Source: Halomonas llamarensis
Lineage (GTDB): Bacteria; Pseudomonadota; Gammaproteobacteria; Pseudomonadales; Halomonadaceae
NCBI RefSeq assembly: GCF_023555005.1
Contig: NZ_JAMJPJ010000010.1
Coordinates: 1-64,000 of the forward strand
Length of the DNA: 64,000 nucleotides
Reading direction: 5' to 3'
The notes beneath the pieces are model-generated. The model searched no databases and was not told where the DNA came from. It saw nothing but the letters and a program-made list of their open reading frames with translations. The translations under genes and the position numbers were made by a program. This document shows, piece after piece, positions 36,503 to 44,925 of this stretch (position 1 is its first letter; every line of letters starts with the position of its first letter).

Positions 36503-37164
36503 GCCGCTGTTAAATGCCCGCGCTTTAAATAGAACATGACGCCCTCTTTGCCGGCGCGAAGCTCAGGTGATGCGCCCACGGGGTAGCGACACCAACTGCC
36601 CGCCGGGTACTCGGTGTCGTTATCCCATAGCGTTCCTTCTAGCACGAAAAACTCCAGCCCCCCGCTGAGTGGCGGGTATTCGACCGACACATCCTCTTTC
36701 CAGCGCTCTAGGCTAACTCGCTCTTGACCAAAGGTGTGCAGCATTTTATAGGTAATGCCAGGGCGCCGGTCGGGTTGCCAGGGTAGTTGGTGGGCGGGGA
36801 TGGCGAGCTGCAGCGTATCGTCGTGGGCAAACTGGTGCAGCTTGACGAAAATCAGCGCGCCTTCTTCGCCTATGTGCGGAGTGTGACCGGTACCAATGGG
36901 GTTGCGAAGATAGCTTCCCGCCGGGTAGGCGCCATGCTCATCGGCGAAGACACCCTCTAATACCAGGATTTCCTCGCCACCCTCGTGGGTGTGGCGGCCG
37001 AACTGGCTATGCGGTGCATAGCGCACGAGACTCGTCGCACGCGCCACCTCATCGCCAATGCGGTCTAACATCATGCGTTCAACGCCGGGGCTAGGAGAGT
37101 CCACCCAACGGTATTCATCGGGGGTAATGACGGCAAACTGAGAAAAATCCGCGTTTAAACGCAT
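36499..37164 (-). CDS. Double-cupin protein, ChrR-like
   Basis: A 221-residue protein made of two cupin halves. The first carries GRHTHEGGEEILVLEG and later GTGHTPH, the usual metal-binding cupin motifs with His, His, Glu and His. The second has GLEFFVLEG but fewer histidines, so it may not bind metal. The arrangement resembles the C-terminal part of the anti-sigma factor ChrR, without its zinc-binding anti-sigma domain. I chose the ATG at 37164 since upstream in-frame codons have no cupin similarity. Function is open. Confidence 0.75.
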   Translation of the reverse strand: MRLNADFSQFAVITPDEYRWVDSPSPGVERMMLDRIGDEVARATSLVRYAPHSQFGRHTHEGGEEILVLEGVFADEHGAYPAGSYLRNPIGTGHTPHIGEEGALIFVKLHQFAHDDTLQLAIPAHQLPWQPDRRPGITYKMLHTFGQERVSLERWKEDVSVEYPPLSGGLEFFVLEGTLWDNDTEYPAGSWCRYPVGASPELRAGKEGVMFYLKRGHLTAA

Positions 37165-37303
37165 AAGGGCGGCTCTTGCTAGGGAATTGGAGGCCCATAG
37201 TTTCCCTGATCGGTGGTTCAAAATGCAATGCAGATAGCGCTTTGACACACCACCGACAAAAAAATACCGCCTAATGCGGCGGTATTGAGTTGGCGCGGCA
37301 ATG

Positions 37304-38338
37304 TTAGTGAGAATGGCCGTGATCGTGATCGTCATGACCCGTTTCACTATGGCCGGGCACGGCTAACGCATCGTGCAGCGTTTTGGCATTGTGGCGCATC
37401 ATGCCTAAGTAAGTACTGGCTTCACCTTCGCTGCTCAGTGCATCGGCATATAGCGTGCCAGCCACGCTCAATCCGGTTTCTTCCGCCAGTTGATCAAGCA
37501 CCGACTGATTGGTCATGTTTTCGTGGAATAGCGCCTCGACGTTCTCTTCTTCAATGACGTCGATCAGCTCGGCCATGCTGGCCCCGCTGGGGTCGGCTTC
37601 CGTCGACAGCCCAACGGGTGACAGAAAACGCACGCCGTAGGCATTGGCAAAGTAGCCAAACGAATCGTGACCGGTAATCACGCTGGTAGAAGCAGGGATC
37701 TCTTCAATCAACGCGCGGATTTCGTCATCGGTTGCTCGGATCTCGGCTAGGTAGCGCTCGGCACTATCCTGATAAGCCTCGCGGTTATCGCCATCGGCTT
37801 CGATCAAGCCATCACGGATATTCGCGACGTAGGTCTCGGCGCGGGCCAGGTCCTGCCAGGCGTGCGGGTCATCATCGCCATGGGCGTCTTCTTCATGCCC
37901 ATGGTCGTCATGCCCATGACCTTCGTGTCCATGGTCATCATGAGCGTGATTGTCATGACCGTGCTCGTGATCGCCGTGGTCATCGTGGCTTGAACGATCT
38001 AGTGGCTCAATGCCCGCGGTTGCCGTCACCAGTGCGCCGGTGTAATCGCTGGCGTCGATCAAGCGCTCCATCCAGCCTTCAAACCGCAGCCCGTTGAATA
38101 CCACCAGATCCGCATCGTTCAGCGCCCGCGCGTCACCCGGGCTTGGGGTATACATGTGAGCATCACCGTCGTAGCCGACCAGCGAGGTCACCTCGACGTG
38201 CTCGCCGCCCACCTGTTCGACCATATCGGCCAGTATCGAAAAGCTGGTGACCACCTGAACGCGTTCAGATGCCATGGCGGCGGGTAACGCCAGCAGGGCT
38301 GATACGCCAACCAGCCAGCGGGAAGGGTGCAATTTCAT
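37304..38338 (-). CDS. Zinc/manganese ABC transporter substrate-binding protein
   Basis: A 344-residue periplasmic cluster A-I metal-binding protein of the ZnuA type. The signal peptide is cleaved near AMA-S (residue 23). Metal-ligand candidates are H61 (DAHMY), H159 (DPHAW) and the later GHDSFGYFA. A very His/Asp-rich loop spans residues 118-159, as in zinc-specific members, and a second His-rich run ends the protein. The ATG at 38338 has AGGAG seven bases upstream. It is the last gene of the importer operon. I infer zinc from the His-rich loop and the Zur-like upstream dyad. Confidence 0.9.
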   Translation of the reverse strand: MKLHPSRWLVGVSALLALPAAMASERVQVVTSFSILADMVEQVGGEHVEVTSLVGYDGDAHMYTPSPGDARALNDADLVVFNGLRFEGWMERLIDASDYTGALVTATAGIEPLDRSSHDDHGDHEHGHDNHAHDDHGHEGHGHDDHGHEEDAHGDDDPHAWQDLARAETYVANIRDGLIEADGDNREAYQDSAERYLAEIRATDDEIRALIEEIPASTSVITGHDSFGYFANAYGVRFLSPVGLSTEADPSGASMAELIDVIEEENVEALFHENMTNQSVLDQLAEETGLSVAGTLYADALSSEGEASTYLGMMRHNAKTLHDALAVPGHSETGHDDHDHGHSH

Positions 38339-38379
38339 GTCATCGCTCCTGTAGAAATACAACGGGCCACGCCCGAACG

Positions 38380-39270
38380 TTAAGTACTCGGCTCGACTGG
38401 AAGCGGCGCGGTTTTACGCCGCCACCGTGCCGCCAAGCTGTGATAACGGCCGAACAGGGCAGACAACAGGTAACCACTGCCGGCCAGCAAAATAATGCTG
38501 GGGCCTGAGGGAATATCAAGGTGGAACGACAGCAACAGCCCGCCGGTACTGGCAATCATCGCCAACGCCACGGCAATGCCGATCAAGCCCTCCAGGCGCT
38601 TGCTCCAGAAGCGCGCCGACGTGGCAGGCAGCATCATCAAGCCTACCGCCATTAGCGTTCCCAGGGTTTGAAACCCGGCAGTGAGGTTGAGCACCAATAG
38701 CCCCAAAAACACGCTATGCACCCAGCCGCTTCGGCGGCTCTGGCCGCGTAAAAACAGCGGGTCCAGACATTCCACCACCAGGGCGCGGAAAATCACCGCC
38801 AGGGTCAGTACAATCAGCGTGCTCATCCCGGCGATCAGCAGCAGCGCGGTGGAGTTGATCGCCAGAATCGAACCAAACAGCACATGGGTCAGGTCAACGC
38901 TGCTGCCGCCGATAGAAATCAACATCACGCCGGCGGCCAGTGAAATAATGAAAAAGCTCGCCATGGCCGCGTCTTCGCGCTGGCCGCCCATTTTGGAAAC
39001 GGCCCCGGCAAGCAACGCCACCATGACACCAAACAGCACGCCGCCAATGCTCATGGCCGGCAACGAAAATCCGGCCAGCAAAAACCCCAGCGCAACCCCG
39101 GGCAAAATGGCGTGGGCCATGGCGTCGCCAATCAGGCTCATGCCGCGCAACACCAAAAACACGCCAAGTGTGGGCGCCGCCAACGAAAGCGCCAGGCCCC
39201 CCACCACCGCCCGGCGCATAAAGCCGTAATCGAAAGGCGCGATAAACCAGGCATCAAGCAGTGCCAGCAT
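38380..39270 (-). CDS. Metal ABC transporter permease (ABC-3/ZnuB type)
   Basis: This 296-residue inner-membrane protein has about eight hydrophobic helices and belongs to the ABC-3 family of zinc/manganese permeases. The signature LFLRGMSLIGDAMAHAILPGVALGF-type region is at residues 40-65. The start overlaps the end of the ATPase gene by 17 bases, which suggests translational coupling. Confidence 0.92.
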   Translation of the reverse strand: MLALLDAWFIAPFDYGFMRRAVVGGLALSLAAPTLGVFLVLRGMSLIGDAMAHAILPGVALGFLLAGFSLPAMSIGGVLFGVMVALLAGAVSKMGGQREDAAMASFFIISLAAGVMLISIGGSSVDLTHVLFGSILAINSTALLLIAGMSTLIVLTLAVIFRALVVECLDPLFLRGQSRRSGWVHSVFLGLLVLNLTAGFQTLGTLMAVGLMMLPATSARFWSKRLEGLIGIAVALAMIASTGGLLLSFHLDIPSGPSIILLAGSGYLLSALFGRYHSLAARWRRKTAPLPVEPST

Positions 39271-39988
39271 GTTGACCTCCCAGCGTGAACGGCACCACTT
39301 CTGCGGGGGCGTGCTGGTGAGTCAAGGCGCTGGGTGAGACCCATCGGCCGTGACCGCCGTTGAGCATCAGCACCTCGTCGGCCAGGCGGCGCAGGTGGTC
39401 CATATCGTGCAGCACCAGAATCAGGGTGGCCCCGTCGTCAGCCATCTGGCGCAAGATACGAATCAGGATATCCACCGTTTCGCTATCCACGTTGGCAAAC
39501 GGCTCGTCGAGCAGTAACAGCTCGGCTTCCTGCATCAGCGTACGGCCGATTAAGGCGCGCTGGCGCTGGCCGCCGGAAAGCTCACCCAGCGGCCGGTGCG
39601 CCAGGTGCGAAATGCCCAGCCGCGCCATGATCTCGCGGCCCTTGCGGTAATGCGACGCGCAGTAGCCTTTGAGCGCCCCGTGGCTCGGCCAACTGCCGGT
39701 CATTACCAGCTCTTCCACGCTCATCGGGAAGGTCAGGTCCAACGCCAGCTGCTGCGGCAGCCAGGCGCGGCGCTCCTTGGGCACGGTGCATACCACCTTG
39801 CCGCTGATCGGGCGTAACTCACCCATGATGGCCTGAATCAGCGTGCTTTTGCCCGATCCGTTGGCGCCAATCAAGGCGGTAATCGCGCCAGGCTGAAAGT
39901 CGCCTTCCACATGCTCCAGCACCGTGCGGTGCCCCTGGGCCAAATGCAGGTTGTGCAGCTGCAAGCGTGATAGTGAACGCTGACTCAT
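39254..39988 (-). CDS. Metal ABC transporter ATPase (ZnuC type)
   Basis: This 244-residue ATPase energises the metal importer. The Walker A motif GANGSGKST is at residues 41-49, the signature LSGGQ at 137-141, Walker B LLLLDEP at 157-163 and the switch His in VLHDMDH. The ATG at 39988 overlaps the stop of the small membrane gene upstream as ATGA. Confidence 0.92.
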   Translation of the reverse strand: MSQRSLSRLQLHNLHLAQGHRTVLEHVEGDFQPGAITALIGANGSGKSTLIQAIMGELRPISGKVVCTVPKERRAWLPQQLALDLTFPMSVEELVMTGSWPSHGALKGYCASHYRKGREIMARLGISHLAHRPLGELSGGQRQRALIGRTLMQEAELLLLDEPFANVDSETVDILIRILRQMADDGATLILVLHDMDHLRRLADEVLMLNGGHGRWVSPSALTHQHAPAEVVPFTLGGQHAGTA

Positions 39989-40134
39989 ACTGCCCACCCG
40001 TTAGCCCACCACACCATCAACCACAGCACCAGCAAAGGCACCGAGACCGACAGCAGCCGCCGCAACGCCGACAGCGACATCAGCGAAAAATGGCAAGGCC
40101 CTTCCTTGTTGTGGCGATGCGAATGCTCACTCAT
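39985..40134 (-). CDS. 49-residue His-rich single-pass membrane protein
   Basis: A small open frame begins MSEHSHRHNKEGPCHFSLMS at 40134 and ends with one hydrophobic helix (LLSVSVPLLVLWLMVWWANGWAV, residues about 27-49). Four histidines and a cysteine lie in the first 16 residues, a plausible metal-binding tail. The stop overlaps the ATPase start as ATGA and it is the first gene after the Zur-like dyad, so it is very probably real and part of the metal importer operon. I do not recognise the family. Confidence 0.65.
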   Translation of the reverse strand: MSEHSHRHNKEGPCHFSLMSLSALRRLLSVSVPLLVLWLMVWWANGWAV

Positions 40135-40162
40135 TAAGCCGACCTCGTGAATAATTGAATAG

Positions 40163-40175
40163 GTTATAACATAAC
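40163..40175 (-). promoter_or_regulatory. Zur-like operator dyad
   Basis: GTTATAACATAAC has arms GTTAT/ATAAC and resembles the core of the Zur box of gammaproteobacteria (GTTATANTATAAC as I recall it). It lies 29 bases before the first gene of the metal importer operon and overlaps a possible -10 sequence. Repression by zinc-loaded Zur is inferred. Confidence 0.5.
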
Positions 40176-40361
40176 GATGGTAAAGCCAAAAAAACCGCTG
40201 CACATTTTACGCGCTCAGTGGCCTAGGGCAACGCTAAGAATGCCGCGATGCCACCAAATCAGGCAAGAGTGGATTCAGGGGTTGGCTAAGTATGACGAAG
40301 GTCAATGGTGTGGTGAGGTAAAGAATGGTTAGATGGGGGAAACGACTATTAGGAGCGCCGC

Positions 40362-41360
40362 ATGGATGACTTTTCACCCAATGACCTAAAAACCATTCTT
40401 CATTCCAAACGCGCGAATCTCTATTACCTGCAGCATTGCCGGGTTCTGGTGAACGGTGGCCGGGTGGAGTACGTCACCGATGAGGGCAGTAAATCCCGCT
40501 ACTGGAATATCCCTATTGCTAACACCACTTCAATACTGCTGGGTACCGGCACCTCGATTACTCAAGCGGCCATGCGTGAACTTGCCAAGGCAGGTGTATT
40601 AGTCGGGTTTTGCGGTGGCGGCGGCACGCCGTTGTTTGCGGCCAATGAGGTGGATGTGGATGTTGCCTGGCTAACCCCGCAAAGCGAATACCGGCCTACG
40701 GAATACCTGCAATACTGGGTACGCTTCTGGTTTGACGATATAAAACGCCTAGATGCCGCCCGCGCCTTTCAGCAAGCCCGCCTGGCCCGCATCGAAGCCC
40801 TGTGGACAAGCCGCGTAATGAAAGACGCAGGCTTTAGTATTTCTACCGATCACCTGCATAGCGCACTGAACCACCACCGCGAAGCGATTAAAAAAGCCCC
40901 GAGTACGGTAGATCTACTCACCCTGGAAGCACGGTTAACCAAGACGCTGTTCAAGCTGGCGGTGAACGCGGTCGAGTACGGTGACTTCACCCGCGCCAAG
41001 CGCGGCGCGGGCACCGACCCCGCCAACCGCTTTCTCGATCACGGCAACTACCTTGCCTACGGCTTGGCGGCGACCGCTACCTGGGTGCTGGGCATTCCCC
41101 ACGGGCTTGCGGTACTCCACGGCAAAACTCGCCGGGGCGGCTTGGTCTTTGACGTGGCCGATTTAGTCAAAGACGCGGTGATTCTGCCCCAAGCGTTTAT
41201 TTCCGCCATGCGCGGCGATGAAGAGCAGGAGTTTCGCCAAGCCTGCATCGAGCGCTTAACCCGCACCGAATCCCTCGACTTCATGATTGATACGCTCAAA
41301 GAAGTCGCCCAAGAGCTGGGGCATGCACAGGGGAAAGAGCTGGGGAGTGGCGAATCATGA
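40362..41360 (+). CDS. cas1: Cas1, type I-F CRISPR integrase
   Basis: Cas1 (332 residues) inserts new spacers at the leader end of the array. The catalytic residues align one position off the P. aeruginosa enzyme: E189 (in LEARLTK), H253 (VLHGKTRRGG), D264 and D267 (VFDVADLVKD). In type I-F it forms a complex with the Cas2-3 fusion encoded next, whose ATG overlaps the cas1 stop by four bases. AGGAG at 40350-40355 precedes the ATG. It opens the cas operon; I found no convincing promoter in the 158 bases upstream. Confidence 0.97.
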   Translation: MDDFSPNDLKTILHSKRANLYYLQHCRVLVNGGRVEYVTDEGSKSRYWNIPIANTTSILLGTGTSITQAAMRELAKAGVLVGFCGGGGTPLFAANEVDVDVAWLTPQSEYRPTEYLQYWVRFWFDDIKRLDAARAFQQARLARIEALWTSRVMKDAGFSISTDHLHSALNHHREAIKKAPSTVDLLTLEARLTKTLFKLAVNAVEYGDFTRAKRGAGTDPANRFLDHGNYLAYGLAATATWVLGIPHGLAVLHGKTRRGGLVFDVADLVKDAVILPQAFISAMRGDEEQEFRQACIERLTRTESLDFMIDTLKEVAQELGHAQGKELGSGES

Positions 41361-44300
41361 ACGTGCTGTTGATTTCCCAGTGCAACAAAAACGCCCTGAA
41401 AGAAACGCGCCGAATACTTGATCAATTTGCCGAGCGCCGCGGCGACCGCACCTGGCAAACGCCGATTACCCAAGCCGGGCTAGATACCTTGCGCAAACTG
41501 CTGCGCAAAACCGCCCGCAAAAACACCGCCGTCGCCTGCCACTGGATTCGAGGCCACGACCACAGCGAGCTGCTGTGGGGGGTGGGGGATGCGGCTCAGT
41601 TCAATCTCAATGGCGCGGTGCCCACCAATACCACTGCCCGCGATATTCTGCGCCGCCAGGATGAAAACGACTGGCACAACGGCGAAGATATCCTTCTGCT
41701 CACTGCCTTGGCTGCGTTACTGCATGATTTGGGCAAAGCCTGCGACGCCTTTCAGCAGCGGCTTAAAGGCAAGTTGGAAGGGCGCAACTTATATCGCCAT
41801 GAGTGGATATCGCTTCGCCTGTTCCAAGCGTTTGTGGGGAGTGATGACGACGCCACCTGGCTGGCGCGACTGGCCGAAGGCGACTATCAAGAGCAGGACT
41901 GGCTGGAGGGTTTAGAGCGTGACGGATTAGATAGCCCCACATCGGCGGTGTTTAGTTGTTTGCCGCCGCTGGCTGCTGCGCTGGGTTGGCTGGTGCTTAG
42001 CCACCACCGCCTGCCGTTAAAACCGCCGGACAAAGAGAGTGACGGCCCAAGGCGCTGGGGGCGCGGGAGCACTCGCCTGCAAGCAGAGCAGCTTCCCCAG
42101 TTATTCGCCGCCATCAACGCTGAATGGAATGAGATTCCCGAAACCCAAGACCCTAAGCGTATCGCCCCGTACTGGCAATTCAGCGGTGGTTTGCCGTTGA
42201 GCACCTCCCGCTGGCGTGAACGTGCTACTAAGCTCGCCACTAGGCTACAGACACGGCTAAAAGCGAATTGTCACTGGCTGGAAAGCCACTACGTCATGCA
42301 CTTGGCGCGGCTAAGCTTAATGCTCGCTGACCACCACTACTCAAGCCTTGAAGACCCCCAGCATCGCGTGCATGGCGAACCCAACTATCCGCTGGTTGCC
42401 AACACCGTGCGCAAAACCGGCAAGCCCAATCAGCCGTTGGATGAACATATTCTGGGCGTGGAAAAACACGCCGCTGCGATAGCGCGCGCACTGCCTAGCG
42501 TCGACAGCCATCTGCCGCGTTTAGCGCGCCATAAAGGCTTTCGTAAACGCAGCAGCCACCCGCGATTTCGCTGGCAGGATAAAGCTTTTGATCTGGCTCA
42601 ATCACTTAGAGAACGCAGCCAACGACAAGGCTTTTTTGGCATCAATATGGCTTCCACCGGCTGCGGCAAAACGCTGGCGAATGGGCGCATTATGTACGCG
42701 CTGGCTGATCCTCAGCAGGGCGCACGCTTTAGCATTGCGCTCGGGCTACGCACGTTAACGCTGCAGACCGGCCAAGCCCTTCGCGAGCGTTTGCACCTGG
42801 GGGAGGATGAGCTCGCTGTGCGCGTAGGCGGTAGCGCCAATAAAACGCTGTTTGAACACTACGAGCAAGAGGCCGAAGCCAGCGGCTCGGCGTCTCAGCA
42901 GGCGCTGATCGAAGAAGACGCCCACGTGGTGTTTGACGGCAACTTCGATAACCACCCGGTGCTGCGCCGCCTGAATAATGAACCGGGCACCCGCGCCCTG
43001 ATCGCCGCGCCCATATTGGTATGCACCGTTGACCACCTGGTGCCCGCTACGGAGAGCACGCGAGGCGGGCGGCAGATCGTACCCATGCTGCGGCTAATGA
43101 GCAGCGACCTAGTGCTCGATGAAATCGACGATTTCGATATCAACGACCTGCCCGCGCTGGCTCGATTAGTGAATTGGGCGGGGCTCTTGGGATCGCGGGT
43201 GCTGCTGTCATCCGCCACCTTGCCGCCTGCGTTAGTCGAAGGGTTGTATGAAGCCTACCGAAGCGGCCGCGAAGCCTTTCAGCGCCACCGTGGCGAACCG
43301 GGCTTGGCGGTGGATATCTGCTGCGCCTGGTTCGATGAACACGACCGTCAGCATGAAAACTGCGCTAACAGCGAGACCTTCAAAGCGGCGCATCAGGCCT
43401 TTGCCAAGCGCCGGTTAGAGCGCCTAGCCACTAGCCCGGTGCGCCGCCGTGGCGATATTTTAGCGTTGCCAGCGTTGGGTAAACGGCCAGAAGAGATTAG
43501 GCCCGCGATTGCAGAACTGCTACGCAAGCACGCGCTGGCGCTGCACCAGCAGCATCACTCCGTTGACCCCCACACCCGCAAACGCGTCAGCTTTGGCCTT
43601 GTGCGTATGGCCAATATCGACCCCTTGGTGGATGTCGCCAGGGCGCTGTTTCAGCAGGGCGCGCCAGAAGGTGCGCGCATACATCTATGCGTTTACCACT
43701 CCCGCCACCCGTTGGTGATGCGCTCGGAGATTGAGCGCCGGTTAGATAAAACGCTGCAACGGGCCGAGCCAGAGCGCGTGTTTCAGCAGCCCGATATCCG
43801 CCGCTTGCTGGATAGCAGCGAAGAAAACGACCACCTGTTTATCGTGCTGGGCTCGCCGGTCACCGAAGTCGGCCGCGACCACGATTACGACTGGGCGATC
43901 GTAGAGCCTTCTTCCATGCGTTCAATCATTCAGCTAGCGGGCCGGGTGCGCCGTCACCGCGAGCAGGCGTGTGAAGTGCCCAATATTTTGCTGTTAGAGA
44001 CGAATCTAAAAGACCTTGAGCGGCCGGACGAACCTGCTTTTTATAAACCAGGCTTTGAAACGAAGATGGTTTGGAAGCTTAAGAGCCATTCGCTTAGCAC
44101 GCTGTTAACGCCGGATGAGTACCAGGTAATCGACGCCCGCCCCCGCGTGCTGGCGCGGGAAGTGCTGCACGCTACAGAAAGCCTCGTCGATCTGGAGCAT
44201 GAGCGGCTACACCAACTGATGATCGAACAGCCCGCTGAACCGTTAACCAAAAAAGACATAAGATTAAAAAAGCAGCCCAAACCACCGCCGTTAGGGGCCT

Positions 44301-44701
44301 ATAGCTGGTACGCCGTACCACAGGTGCACTTAACCGGTGTATTGATTCAGCGCCAACCGTTTCGAGAGCAGCTCGAACCTGAAATAACCCTAGCGCTGCT
44401 GCCCGATGAAGGCGGCGAAACCTGGACGCTACACCGCGTAGACGATGGTGCAAGGCGGGGTGAAAAGCTCTATGTGCCGGTAGAAGAGAGCCTGCTGGTG
44501 CGGGTAGACCTGGCAAAAGAGCAGGGCGAGCGGATTCAAGCCTGGGGCGCCAGCGACTACTTGACAGCACTGGCTGACTTGGCCGAAGACCTGGATATCT
44601 CCTTGGATCGCGCCGCCCGAACCTTCGGCACGGTAACGGCCTCGGCTAGAAACCAGCGCTGGGGGTATCACCCGGTGTTGGGGTTTTGGCGGAGCAAATG
44701 A
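41357..44701 (+). CDS. cas3: Cas2-Cas3 fusion, nuclease-helicase of type I-F
   Basis: This 1114-residue protein joins an N-terminal Cas2 domain (MNVLLISQCNKNALKETRRI, to about residue 95) to Cas3. The HD nuclease shows LLHDLGK with H123 and D124. The helicase has Walker A STGCGKT at 433-439, motif II DEID at 588-591, motif III SSATLP near 620 and motif VI QLAGRVRRH at 859-867. Fusion of Cas2 and Cas3 is diagnostic of type I-F. It serves both adaptation, with Cas1, and target degradation. No motif is missing. Confidence 0.97.
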   Translation: MNVLLISQCNKNALKETRRILDQFAERRGDRTWQTPITQAGLDTLRKLLRKTARKNTAVACHWIRGHDHSELLWGVGDAAQFNLNGAVPTNTTARDILRRQDENDWHNGEDILLLTALAALLHDLGKACDAFQQRLKGKLEGRNLYRHEWISLRLFQAFVGSDDDATWLARLAEGDYQEQDWLEGLERDGLDSPTSAVFSCLPPLAAALGWLVLSHHRLPLKPPDKESDGPRRWGRGSTRLQAEQLPQLFAAINAEWNEIPETQDPKRIAPYWQFSGGLPLSTSRWRERATKLATRLQTRLKANCHWLESHYVMHLARLSLMLADHHYSSLEDPQHRVHGEPNYPLVANTVRKTGKPNQPLDEHILGVEKHAAAIARALPSVDSHLPRLARHKGFRKRSSHPRFRWQDKAFDLAQSLRERSQRQGFFGINMASTGCGKTLANGRIMYALADPQQGARFSIALGLRTLTLQTGQALRERLHLGEDELAVRVGGSANKTLFEHYEQEAEASGSASQQALIEEDAHVVFDGNFDNHPVLRRLNNEPGTRALIAAPILVCTVDHLVPATESTRGGRQIVPMLRLMSSDLVLDEIDDFDINDLPALARLVNWAGLLGSRVLLSSATLPPALVEGLYEAYRSGREAFQRHRGEPGLAVDICCAWFDEHDRQHENCANSETFKAAHQAFAKRRLERLATSPVRRRGDILALPALGKRPEEIRPAIAELLRKHALALHQQHHSVDPHTRKRVSFGLVRMANIDPLVDVARALFQQGAPEGARIHLCVYHSRHPLVMRSEIERRLDKTLQRAEPERVFQQPDIRRLLDSSEENDHLFIVLGSPVTEVGRDHDYDWAIVEPSSMRSIIQLAGRVRRHREQACEVPNILLLETNLKDLERPDEPAFYKPGFETKMVWKLKSHSLSTLLTPDEYQVIDARPRVLAREVLHATESLVDLEHERLHQLMIEQPAEPLTKKDIRLKKQPKPPPLGAYSWYAVPQVHLTGVLIQRQPFREQLEPEITLALLPDEGGETWTLHRVDDGARRGEKLYVPVEESLLVRVDLAKEQGERIQAWGASDYLTALADLAEDLDISLDRAARTFGTVTASARNQRWGYHPVLGFWRSK

Positions 44702-44703
44702 CG

Positions 44704-44886
44704 TCAAACATGCTCGTTAATATCGGCGAGCACTTCACGTACAAGCGCTTGTATGCCAGCAAGCGCATCAGCGCTGTCATTCGCAAGCCAGGAAAGACTG
44801 GGGAAATCAGAACATAAGCCTACAAATTGTTGGTCTTCTTCAGACCAAAGAATACTAAAGATGTGGTCACTGTGATTTATCATCAT
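44704..44886 (-). CDS. HicB-like antitoxin domain, short/truncated, antisense in the cas operon
   Basis: A 60-residue frame on the opposite strand between cas3 and csy1. The sequence FSILWSEEDQQFVGLCSDF followed by PSLSWLANDSADALAGIQALV is typical of the HicB N-terminal (UPF0150) domain. The ribbon-helix-helix or HTH DNA-binding domain found in complete HicB antitoxins is absent; the frame stops right after the domain, three bases from the cas3 stop. No HicA toxin is adjacent. It may be a remnant of a toxin-antitoxin module or a free-standing domain. The ribosome binding site is weak. Confidence 0.55.
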   Translation of the reverse strand: MMINHSDHIFSILWSEEDQQFVGLCSDFPSLSWLANDSADALAGIQALVREVLADINEHV

Positions 44887-44925
44887 TTCTATGCCAGCAG
44901 AGTTTGATAACCAAAGGGAAAACGT

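Noticed and set aside
40239..40331. 30-codon frame upstream of cas1
   Set aside because: It lacks a ribosome binding site and resembles nothing known to me; probably random.
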